Below, in pieces: positions 12,471 to 19,856 of a stretch of DNA of 64,000 nucleotides. Positions within the stretch are counted from its first letter, which is position 1; every line of letters begins with the position of its first letter. The position numbers and the translations under genes are program-made. This stretch comes from Mesostigma viride (lineage: Eukaryota; Streptophyta; Mesostigmatophyceae; Mesostigmatales; Mesostigmataceae), in the NCBI GenBank assembly GCA_009746045.1, contig RPFO01000076.1:1114114-1178113 (forward strand). The letters are read 5' to 3'. The notes beneath the pieces are model-generated. The model saw only the letters and a list, made by a program, of their open reading frames with translations. It did no database searches and was not told where the DNA came from.

Positions 12471-12491
12471 AAGAGAGGAGAAGGTCTACTG

Positions 12492-12715
12492 CTAGAGCTT
12501 GTGCAGGGTTTTATATTCCTGCAGCAGGCGACTACACCCATCTAGCTCGCTTTCCGTATACCAGACCTTATCTACTTCACTACGAGCATACATCCACTTC
12601 ACTTTATACTGACGCTGGGTACCGCGGCCCTTTTTGATATCTCTATGGGCCACGATGCTTTCTACTTCGTCTTCTACTTCCCCAGTGTCAGGGTTATGCT
12701 CTAAAGGGGCAGGCG
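12492..12715 (-). CDS. pol: Element A chromodomain (C-terminal end of integrase, shifted frame)
   Basis: Minus-strand translation in the frame next to the integrase ORF gives EVESIVAHRD, then QYKVKWMY, then VWYTESEL and LLQEYKTL before a TAG at 12492-12494. This is the pattern of a chromodomain: an EVE..L.HR opening strand, YKVKW, W..E..L and a closing helix. Chromodomains at the integrase C-terminus define chromoviruses and direct integration to modified histones. The integrase ORF stops at 12716, right before this segment, so one base is gained or lost at the border. That is either element decay or a sequencing indel. Confidence 0.8.
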
Positions 12716-13627
12716 CTAGCTCTCTACCAGCGAACGTACTAGGGTGGTACAGTTTAGCTGGCTCCTATGGAAGGTGTTTGAATGTGTCTGCCAAGAGGTA
12801 GGGATATCGACTTTATATAGGAAATTTCCTACTCTAGACAAAACATGGAAGGGTCCTAAGAAGGCGGGCCTAAGTTTGACCTTAAGTTCTGCTTCAAACT
12901 TATGAGCAAAACGGCCAACACGGGGGCCTTCTACTAATACTAGATCTCCTATTTCTATCTCAGGTGCTCTTCTATCTAAGGAGGCACGCAACCTAGCAAG
13001 GTACTTAGACTGAGCTTTTTGGTACCCTGAGATCGCGTGGTCATGAGCAGTTTTCATTCTATCTAGTAAGGACTGTACACCTTCTACAGTATCTCGGGAC
13101 ACATCATCCTTGTCCCGTAGAGGACTAGCTAAGAGAGAGGTAGGGGTAAGAGGCTGTCTACCAGTATCTAAGAAGAAGGGCGTATATCCATGCGCAGCTT
13201 GGGGACAATTGTTGAGGGAGAACTCTACCAAACATAAATAATCCTCCCAATCACTACCCGAGCCATTAACATAGTGCCTAAGCGCTTCTTCTACTACCCT
13301 ATTAAGACGCTCTACTAAATGAGAGGAGGAGGAGTGGTAGGCAGTACCGTAGGTAACCTTGGTACCGATGGCAGCGAAAAACTGCTGCCAAAAATCTGAG
13401 GTAAATAACTTATCCTTATCACTAATAAACTGCCTACTCAAACCATGATATCTGTATACATTATTGAGGTATAGGCGTGCGCAATCACGTGCTGTGAGTT
13501 CTAAAGGACACGGCACAAGATGGCACATACGAGTAAAACGATCTATGAACACAAGGATTTGGGCATTGCCCCTATCATTCTTTCTAAAAGGTCCTACAAA
13601 ATCCATCATGATAGAATCCCACGGCAT
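12716..13627 (-). CDS. pol: Element A integrase catalytic core and C-terminal domain
   Basis: This 303-codon frame begins MPWDSIMMDF and contains the three catalytic acids of a retroviral-type integrase: Asp in MMDFVGPF, Asp in FISDKDKLF and Glu in HLVERLNRVVEEA. It ends with a basic GDLVLVEGPRVGRF...LGPFHVLSRVGNFLYKVDIP segment typical of the integrase C-terminal barrel in chromoviruses. The zinc-binding part of the same integrase is at the end of the preceding ORF (13606-16509). The two overlap by about 20 bases in different frames, so a single -1 shift would join them. The shift is probably decay or error, as integrase is not normally made by frameshifting. Confidence 0.9.
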   Translation of the reverse strand: MPWDSIMMDFVGPFRKNDRGNAQILVFIDRFTRMCHLVPCPLELTARDCARLYLNNVYRYHGLSRQFISDKDKLFTSDFWQQFFAAIGTKVTYGTAYHSSSSHLVERLNRVVEEALRHYVNGSGSDWEDYLCLVEFSLNNCPQAAHGYTPFFLDTGRQPLTPTSLLASPLRDKDDVSRDTVEGVQSLLDRMKTAHDHAISGYQKAQSKYLARLRASLDRRAPEIEIGDLVLVEGPRVGRFAHKFEAELKVKLRPAFLGPFHVLSRVGNFLYKVDIPTSWQTHSNTFHRSQLNCTTLVRSLVES

Positions 13628-16509
13628 GATGGGTCAGGCAAGGTCCTAGGTTCTGCTATCTGTCCTACGTTATTGGGTTTCATCTCCTGGCAAGATTGAC
13701 AAGTTCTAACATACTCATCTACATCCTTATAAAGGGAAGGCCAGTAATAAGAGCGGGCTACTAAGTCCCGTACCCGTTTACCACCCTGATGAGCAGCTAA
13801 GTCATGCAACTCAAAGAGCAAGGAGGAGCGACAGATAGGAGGGACATACAGGCGCCATTGAGGGGGAGAATCTGCTATCTGCACATATAAAAACCCACCT
13901 ACAAATTTACAAGGGTGCTTGCCTAATTGTTGGGGATGTGCAGCAATGGCAGCTAATGCTTCCGGCTCAGTGGCCGTAAATCTACTAATAAGGCGTTCAA
14001 GATCAGAGGTAGGCATCGCTACAGAGGTATCCAGAACAGGTTTAAAGAGATCTCCTACCGCCTTGCCAAAGAGAAGGGGAGGTCCTAGAGGGACTACGTT
14101 TTCATAAGACTTTCCTGACCTAGTCGCTATATGGCTAAGCGGTATAGAAATTTTATTTTTCCCCTCCCCCCCCACCGAGGCCACGGGAAGGGCCTCACAC
14201 GGGAGAGAGAGTCCTACGTGAGAAAGGAGATCAGGCATGCGAACAGCTGTATGAAAGAGGTAGGCATAGGATTCATCATCAGGTAGTTCACCATAAGGGG
14301 TTACACCCATAGTAGTAGGAACTAGAGTAGTATTGAGAACATCAAGGTCCTCGAAAAAGGAGTAGTCTGCACGACGAGAGAGTGCATCTGGTACTATGTT
14401 ATCTACACCCTTGACATACTGAAGTTTAAAAGGGGAAAACTGTGCTAAAAATTCCATCCAGCGCGCTTGCCGAGGGGTAAGGTTGGGTTGGGAGAGAAGA
14501 TGGGTAAGGGGACGGTGATCCGTTTGGATAACTAATCTATAAGGATCTAGCTCACAGGGTTCATTCAGGCAGACATCAAATTGAGCACCTTTAAGAAAGT
14601 GCTGCCACGCGTGGCAACAATACACCACAGCTAAGAGTTCCTGCTGGTGTACGGGATAGTTACGCTCCGCAGGGAGCATTGTCCTAGAGATATACTCAAT
14701 TGGCTGTAAGCCCTGACCCTGATCCTGGAGAAGGACGCCACCTATAGCTACCTTACTAGCATCTGTAGCCACAACAAAGGGTTTAGTAGTATCCGGTAGG
14801 ATGAGTACAGGAGGGGAAAGGAGTAGGGATTTTAGGCACTGAAAAGCCGACTGACATTCACTACTCCAAACAAAGGGGATATCCTTCTTTAATAAATGAT
14901 TAATAGGGGCTGCTATAGTTGCGAAACGCGGGATAAAACGCCTATAGTAAGAAGCAATTCCTAGAAAACTACGTACACCTTTAACGTCGGTAGGGGTAGG
15001 CCATTCCTGAATTGACTTAGTTTTATCCGGGTCGGTAGCGACCCCGGCATCTGACAGAACGTGCCCTAAAAATGGGACACTCCTACCCGAACGAACTTTA
15101 GCACGGCGCGCCCACAAAGAATTTTCAGCCATTATTTCTAATACTTTCTTTAAATCACGTAGGTGCGTTTCAAAATCAGGAGAGTAAATAAGAATATCAT
15201 CTAAGTACGCTTGAGCACAAGAACGGTCATGCTCAGATAAAGAAACAGAGGAGAAGGAAGGATCCTTTAGATCAGAGGACACCTGAGGAAGGTGAGAATT
15301 TCCCATAACAGGTCTAAGCACTTCATTCATTAACATTTGAAAAGAGGCAGGCGAGTTACAGAGTCCCATAGCCGCTACTCTAAACTGGTAATGACCAAAA
15401 GGGGTAGCAAAGGCGGTTTTATGGCAATCCTCAGGAGCTATCCGCAACTGCCAAAAACCATCCGCACAATCCAGTACTGTGAAACAAGTGGAACCTTTAA
15501 CCTTATTAAATATATCATCAATACGAGGTAGAGGGTATTTAGACTTCACAGTAATATCATTCAACTTCCTATAATCAGTAACTAGGCGAAACTTGCCATT
15601 TGGCTTAGGAACTAACAGGACACCAGCTGAGTAGGGAGAGTTACTAGGCTCTATCAATCCTGCTTCTAATAATGACACTAAAATCTGTTTTAGTTCCTTT
15701 AACTCGGTAGGGCCCATTCTATACATCGGAGAGTGCGTAGGAACTGCACCGTCTTTGATAACTACACGGTGTAAAACAGAACGAGGAGGAGGATAAGAAG
15801 GAGTCTTTTCTTCAAAAACTTTTGAGGAATCTATCACAGCCATGTATCTTACTATTTCATTTTCAGTAAATCCCACTCCTATTGTATCCACTGTGTTTAT
15901 ATCTATATCCACACTATTGTTAGTGATAGGTATCTCCTGTACTTCTAACTGAAGGAACATACATAATAAATATCCATTTTCTTTTAATTCAGAACGCAAC
16001 TCATCATTGGACATCAATACTTCAGGTATAGGTCTTACAGGAGGATCTACAGGTGTAGGAGGAGTAATATCGACCAAGGATAAATTTTCCACTCTATACT
16101 GACGTTCAGGTACCCAGTAAGAACTATCTGGAAACCAAATGACCATGGTATCATAATTAATAGTAATCTTATTATCCTGGTGCCAATCTAATCCTAGTAA
16201 TACATCAGCGGTAGTGATAGGGCCTATAGTGGCCGTCAGGTTGACAGTACGTCCTTGTATGACGAGGGGAAGGGACACCGTACCCGGGGAATGACTGGTG
16301 CGGCCATCAGCATAATGAACAGTGACAGGTTTGGTGTGAGGGGTAGGGACTAGTCCTAAACGCCTAACTAGGGCATCGCTCACGAAGGAGCTAGCCGCAC
16401 CGCTATCTACCAACACAGAGACATTCAAGAGTTCATCAGCATGCAAGAAGGGGTCTACAACAGTGTGAGGGACGGTTAAACCACCATTCAAGAACATAAG
16501 AGGACGCAC
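13606..16509 (-). CDS. pol: Element A Pol: protease, reverse transcriptase, RNase H, integrase zinc domain
   Basis: The 967-codon frame has an aspartic protease at its start (VDSGAASSF and later DVLLGLDW), then RT with LVTDYRKLN, the FTVLDCADGFWQL palm motif and YLDDILIYS. RNase H follows (FVVATDASKVAIGG, the acidic E in HQQELLAV, and TDHRPLTH), then the HHCC integrase zinc domain (HDLAAHQGGKR through CQSCQEMK). This is the gypsy order PR-RT-RH-INT. The listed first codon is GTG and the protease lies close to the N-terminus, so the enzyme is probably made as a Gag-Pol fusion instead of from its own ATG. The frame ends where a -1 shift leads into the integrase core. Confidence 0.92.
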   Translation of the reverse strand: MRPLMFLNGGLTVPHTVVDPFLHADELLNVSVLVDSGAASSFVSDALVRRLGLVPTPHTKPVTVHYADGRTSHSPGTVSLPLVIQGRTVNLTATIGPITTADVLLGLDWHQDNKITINYDTMVIWFPDSSYWVPERQYRVENLSLVDITPPTPVDPPVRPIPEVLMSNDELRSELKENGYLLCMFLQLEVQEIPITNNSVDIDINTVDTIGVGFTENEIVRYMAVIDSSKVFEEKTPSYPPPRSVLHRVVIKDGAVPTHSPMYRMGPTELKELKQILVSLLEAGLIEPSNSPYSAGVLLVPKPNGKFRLVTDYRKLNDITVKSKYPLPRIDDIFNKVKGSTCFTVLDCADGFWQLRIAPEDCHKTAFATPFGHYQFRVAAMGLCNSPASFQMLMNEVLRPVMGNSHLPQVSSDLKDPSFSSVSLSEHDRSCAQAYLDDILIYSPDFETHLRDLKKVLEIMAENSLWARRAKVRSGRSVPFLGHVLSDAGVATDPDKTKSIQEWPTPTDVKGVRSFLGIASYYRRFIPRFATIAAPINHLLKKDIPFVWSSECQSAFQCLKSLLLSPPVLILPDTTKPFVVATDASKVAIGGVLLQDQGQGLQPIEYISRTMLPAERNYPVHQQELLAVVYCCHAWQHFLKGAQFDVCLNEPCELDPYRLVIQTDHRPLTHLLSQPNLTPRQARWMEFLAQFSPFKLQYVKGVDNIVPDALSRRADYSFFEDLDVLNTTLVPTTMGVTPYGELPDDESYAYLFHTAVRMPDLLSHVGLSLPCEALPVASVGGEGKNKISIPLSHIATRSGKSYENVVPLGPPLLFGKAVGDLFKPVLDTSVAMPTSDLERLISRFTATEPEALAAIAAHPQQLGKHPCKFVGGFLYVQIADSPPQWRLYVPPICRSSLLFELHDLAAHQGGKRVRDLVARSYYWPSLYKDVDEYVRTCQSCQEMKPNNVGQIAEPRTLPDPSCRGILS
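14161..14173 (-). promoter_or_regulatory. Internal polypurine tract inside element A pol
   Basis: The minus strand reads GGGGGGGGAGGGG, almost the same as the terminal PPT at 9747-9759 (which also has GGTGGGGGGGGAGG context). It is in frame within pol as a GGEGK peptide. A second plus-strand start (central PPT) is possible. The sequence alone does not prove use. Confidence 0.4.
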
Positions 16510-16622
16510 ACGTAGTGGTAGGGAAGATTCAGCTCCTACAGAGGTTATAAAAACAGGCAGGCAAAAATTTTTATCTGGGGTACTATCTAAGGACCTGTCC
16601 AGGTTACCCCCGGCTGACAGGC

Positions 16623-17099
16623 CTACTGTTCCCCCTCCCCCCCCAAATCCATGGGAACTAACCCCGAAGAAGACCCTGGCGAAAAAGCCACTGCTGGAGG
16701 GTCACGAGGGAGCGAAGAGGGTGCGGGAGCCTGATTATCATAGGGGAACCCTAAGGATCCTGTCTGCACAGCATTCAGCCTACTAGGGGTAGCTGAAGGA
16801 ATGCGTCCTGAAGTGGGACGAATAGGAGCACGCTGAGGGGTACGAGGAGGGCGAGCGTCGGGATGAGGGGGAGCACCCGAAAGGAACTTGGGGCACTCAC
16901 GTTTAAGATGACCTACTTCCTTACAATGATAGCATGTGATATGAGAGACATCAAGGGCTGAGAGGTCAGTAACACAGATATCTAATTCTTCTACATAGGA
17001 GTTCTCCTCCTCAGGGGTAAGGATAATATTATTAATACGGGAACGGGTAGGAAGAGAAGGGGTGGTGAAGAACTCTGCTACACGCAAGAGATGCATCAA
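16623..17099 (-). CDS. gag: Element A Gag C-terminal part with CCHC zinc knuckle
   Basis: This 158-codon frame carries one CCHC knuckle, CYHCKEVGHLKREC, which binds the RNA genome in nucleocapsid-type proteins. A Pro/Ser/Arg-rich tail follows. It is the continuation of the frame at 17032-18216 after a one-base shift near 17100, where both frames cover the same protein region (MKEFDA versus MMHLLRVAEFF). It ends at a stop just upstream of the protease-coding frame. Confidence 0.85.
   Translation of the reverse strand: MMHLLRVAEFFTTPSLPTRSRINNIILTPEEENSYVEELDICVTDLSALDVSHITCYHCKEVGHLKRECPKFLSGAPPHPDARPPRTPQRAPIRPTSGRIPSATPSRLNAVQTGSLGFPYDNQAPAPSSLPRDPPAVAFSPGSSSGLVPMDLGGEGEQ
16631..16644 (-). 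promoter_or_regulatory. Internal polypurine tract at the gag end of element A
   Basis: The minus strand reads GGGGGGGGAGGGGG and encodes the GGEGEQ end of Gag. It is the third copy in the element of the core found at the terminal PPT. A gag-pol slippage site is another possible role, since a long G run lies exactly at the gag/pol border. Confidence 0.35.
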
Positions 17100-18216
17100 A
17101 CTCTTTCATATAGTCCTTAAATGATTTAGTACCCTGCTGCAAGGTACCAAAGGCTAATCTATCTTGCCAATCTGAATCAGGAGGGACTAAATGGTTCTCT
17201 AAACGCTTAAACAATTCTGCTACAGAGTTAGGGTAGGCATGAGAGGCCAAAGACTCACACTGAATGAGGTTAGCAAGCTCAGGAGTAATGCAGGTTGTAA
17301 GATAGTGAGGAACTAACACAGCATCAGAGAGACGCCATCTATTATGATTCTGCCACGACTCTGTGTTCTGGGTAAGCAACATAATAAAGGTGAAAAACTG
17401 TTGAGGGGTAGACTTGACATCCAGCTTGGGAAGGTTAGCAAAGAGGGGAAGAGCAGGAGGCTTAGGGGGATTAGAAGAGTCAGTTTTTCCCATAGGGCCA
17501 CTATCTTCCACTGCTATATAAGCGGGATAGAAGGAAGGAAGAGGAAAAGTCTTGGGTAGGGGTCTAGAAGGGGCCACCGTTTCAGGCTGGTGCCCATAAG
17601 AAAAGGGGACAGTATATTGCTCACGAAGAGAGGAGTAGGCAAAATGATCATAATTTCTATCATCTAGGGGCATGGTGCTGAAATCACTGTTAACTTCTAA
17701 ATCAGCCACACGGGTAGGGACCTGGGCTGCCTCATAGGCCGTCTCAGGGTAGGACCAGGAAGCAGGTGGGTAAAAGGGAACTGCACTAGGGCGCCCAGAA
17801 GGGCCGACAGGGGCAGAGGCACGACCCGTGTTAAGAGCAGGCATGGAAGGCACAGGGTGGGAAGGAGGCCTAGAAGCATTGTTAGTGTGAGAGGACCTGC
17901 TGGAGGGGTGAGCCAAGGTTGCAGAAGGGGCAGGGGCCTGGTTCACAACAAAAGAAGGTTCCTCACTAAATCTGACTTGGGAAATACGTTGTTCATAGGT
18001 AGGTGGGGTAATTGAGGGACGACGGCGACCACCAGCAACAGGAGAAGGAGGTGAGGTACGCAGAATACCTTGAGGAGTGAGATGGTGTACCGTTTCCAAG
18101 GAGTCCCGTCGGTTACCACGATTGTTGTTATGGTTGTTATTATTATTATTATTAGTATTATTCATAGTAGGAGTATTGGTAGGTATAGGCGACATGTTAC
18201 CACCCACTGGATCCAT
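17032..18216 (-). CDS. gag: Element A Gag, capsid part
   Basis: The frame starts at an ATG (18216, MDPVGGNMSP) followed by an Asn-rich stretch from an AAT/AAC repeat and then by Pro/Ser-rich sequence. Residues about 260-385 have the feel of a Ty3-type capsid domain (FTFIMLLTQN, ELANLIQ, AELFKRLENHL, SFKDYMKEFD). The last dozen residues before the stop are out of register: the true continuation, with the zinc knuckle, is in the overlapping frame 16623-17099. About 395 codons long here, and near 510 with the knuckle part. Confidence 0.85.
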   Translation of the reverse strand: MDPVGGNMSPIPTNTPTMNNTNNNNNNNHNNNRGNRRDSLETVHHLTPQGILRTSPPSPVAGGRRRPSITPPTYEQRISQVRFSEEPSFVVNQAPAPSATLAHPSSRSSHTNNASRPPSHPVPSMPALNTGRASAPVGPSGRPSAVPFYPPASWSYPETAYEAAQVPTRVADLEVNSDFSTMPLDDRNYDHFAYSSLREQYTVPFSYGHQPETVAPSRPLPKTFPLPSFYPAYIAVEDSGPMGKTDSSNPPKPPALPLFANLPKLDVKSTPQQFFTFIMLLTQNTESWQNHNRWRLSDAVLVPHYLTTCITPELANLIQCESLASHAYPNSVAELFKRLENHLVPPDSDWQDRLAFGTLQQGTKSFKDYMKEFDASLACSRVLHHPFSSYPFPY

Positions 18217-18340
18217 TTTTAATTAAATAAATGATTAGAAATCTAACTGAAAGCAACAAAGATAATGGACAAGGCCTAATTTAAGGCAAGGAAGGAAAAG
18301 AAAAAGCTTTTAATGGCTTAAACGAAGGAAACTATTTAAC

Positions 18341-18733
18341 TCAATCCTTTTTAACAACAGTAATGGATAGGGAACCGAATTCTAAGGTGAGAGGAGTATC
18401 TAAGCTAGATGAGGATGCAGCCCTCTTAGGGGGAGAAGAAGGAGGGGTAGCAAAGACTAGAGCTTCTACTGGAGGACGACCATGAGGAATAGGGCGTACA
18501 TGCAGACCTAAATCTGTTTGGCTATGATCTATAAGGAACTGCTGAGCTTCTTCGAAGGACATAAATTTCTTATACCTAATTACGTTGTATGCACGATTCT
18601 GAACGATCTTCCTAGCGTCGGACCACGAAAGGAAAATGGAGGACCATTGAGGCGTAATCACTACGTAATATTTAGCTAGACTATTATCACTAGAAGAATG
18701 GGAAGGAGCAGTAAAAGATCGCCGCTGGCTCAT
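18341..18733 (-). CDS. Element A small ORF with viroplasmin / RNase HI N-terminal-like domain
   Basis: A complete 130-codon ORF (ATG at 18733) lies between the 5' LTR and gag. Residues 22-70 read YYVVITPQWSSIF, SWSDARKIVQ, RYKKFMSFEEAQQFLI. This closely follows the consensus of the caulimovirus viroplasmin / eukaryotic RNase HI N-terminal fold (YYVV...GIF.SW.E....V.....YK.F.S.EEA..FL), which binds RNA-DNA hybrids. The C-terminal half is Pro/Ser-rich. Its ATG overlaps the stop of an upstream 67-codon ORF (ATGA), which suggests coupled translation. A free-standing protein of this kind in a gypsy element is unusual. It may bind the cDNA-RNA hybrid during replication. Domain call by motif only. 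Confidence 0.75.
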   Translation of the reverse strand: MSQRRSFTAPSHSSSDNSLAKYYVVITPQWSSIFLSWSDARKIVQNRAYNVIRYKKFMSFEEAQQFLIDHSQTDLGLHVRPIPHGRPPVEALVFATPPSSPPKRAASSSSLDTPLTLEFGSLSITVVKKD

Positions 18734-18933
18734 GGTAACGCACCTTGTTCTTGAGTAGTCGCGATAGGAGTGGAAGGGGTAGGAGTCGACTTAGCTGGGT
18801 TATCTGGATCACCGAAATGACGAGGGCGACAACGGTCCAGCGCTCGTAGTCCTAAAGTCAGCGACCCAGTGAATTTCTGCGAGTGCGGCCGTCTAATGAG
18901 CAGCAACACAAAGGAAAAGGTGGATCCTACCAA
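18730..18933 (-). CDS. Small upstream ORF in the element A leader
   Basis: The 67-codon frame ends in TGA overlapping the ATG of the viroplasmin-like ORF by four bases. The sequence has no recognisable domain (hydrophobic start, then Arg/Pro-rich). The overlap is its only support. It may be an upstream ORF that controls re-initiation or a chance frame. The listed start may not be the true one. Confidence 0.35.
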   Translation of the reverse strand: MVGSTFSFVLLLIRRPHSQKFTGSLTLGLRALDRCRPRHFGDPDNPAKSTPTPSTPIATTQEQGALP

Positions 18934-19278
18934 GACGCTAATCGTCTCACTAACACCGAAACGAAACCATCACCTATCTACGACATCACCTATCTCCGAC
19001 ATCACCTATCTAAGACAGTAAGCAACCGTAAGCAGGAAAACAAGGCGAAGGACAGGCTAACTACGAAAGGGTTTATCCGCTGCGAGCAGGTCTAGCATCT
19101 AGGTAGAGCGTGTCCCGAAACGGGCAGCACTACTTTCCTAGCTTGAAGGCGACCCGCCCATTACCTATCAAGGACGTGTCGGCTTCGTATTCCTGGACGC
19201 GGAAGGGGTCTTGAAAAGGCGTATGTGGCAAGGGATCGTCGTCTTGTTCTCTACCTACTGAAGTTCCTCCGGAACCAT
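18934..19278 (-). other. Element A leader (5' untranslated) with primer binding site
   Basis: No convincing gene was seen. A 105-codon frame (19130-19447) that starts inside the LTR and is rich in Arg-Gly is probably incidental. The primer binding site is the first 17 bases at 19261-19277: on the minus strand TGGTTCCGGAGG follows the LTR after one base, as expected for a tRNA ending CCA. I cannot say which tRNA. Confidence 0.6.
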
Positions 19279-19851
19279 TGTTACGCCGCGGGTATCTACC
19301 TCCGCCTCTACCTCTAATGGGCCTGATACTACCTAAACTAGTCAGGCCTCCTCTACTCAAACCTCTGGCGAAAGACGAACGTGACGGAGCTGATCTCAAT
19401 GCATTAACGTATGTGTTACTATAATACGCCATACAACCATTTACCAAAACCCGTTTACTCCAGGAAAAGAGGAAGGAAACACAACTACACTGCCGTGACC
19501 CAAGCCTATATGTGTTAATTCATTTAACACACGCCGAGTAAACACACAAGGGGTAGAACACGCATAAATGGTCACCAACGGTCCAACACGCTCGGGCCGA
19601 CATGGCCCTCGCCTACAGATGCACGCTGGTCCACTACATCTACTGATGCACGCTGGTCCACTACATTCTACCAAAGGATCAGGACCACTAGTAAAGTACG
19701 CGGCGCGGCGCCCAACGGCACCCAATGTACCACAGTACTGTTACGAAGACAATAATGTCCCGGTAGGAGCCTAAACGTAAACCTAGGGACAACTGAGGCA
19801 AAAGACCTAATTTACGTCCGTAACTACAACGAATTGTTACGCGACGTAACA
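19279..19851 (-). repeat. 5' LTR of element A
   Basis: This 573-bp LTR starts TGTTACGCC and ends GACGTAACA on the plus strand and matches 9175-9746 almost perfectly. Transcription would start inside it and run leftward. The right edge is followed by the TCTGG target duplication. Confidence 0.93.
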
Positions 19852-19856
19852 TCTGG
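19852..19856. repeat. Target site duplication of element A, right copy
   Basis: TCTGG here matches 9170-9174 and marks the insertion point inside B1. Confidence 0.93.

Larger units (their letters stand above)
9175..19851 (-). mobile_element. Element A: full-length Ty3/gypsy chromovirus
   Basis: This is a 10.7-kb LTR retrotransposon read on the minus strand. It has LTRs of 572 and 573 bp, TG...CA ends with 7-bp terminal inverted repeats (TGTTACG/CGTAACA) and a 5-bp TCTGG duplication. Order from the 5' LTR: leader with small ORFs, viroplasmin-like ORF, gag, pol (protease, RT, RNase H, integrase), chromodomain, then a long third ORF. By eye the LTRs differ at about four positions, so insertion is recent, yet gag and pol carry frameshifts. 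Some of those may be sequencing indels. It is inserted in B1 just after the last conserved codons of pol. Confidence 0.93.

Noticed and set aside
19130-19447. 105-codon Arg-Gly-rich frame from the LTR into the element A leader
   Set aside because: It spans the LTR/primer-site border, where coding is unlikely, and has no independent support.
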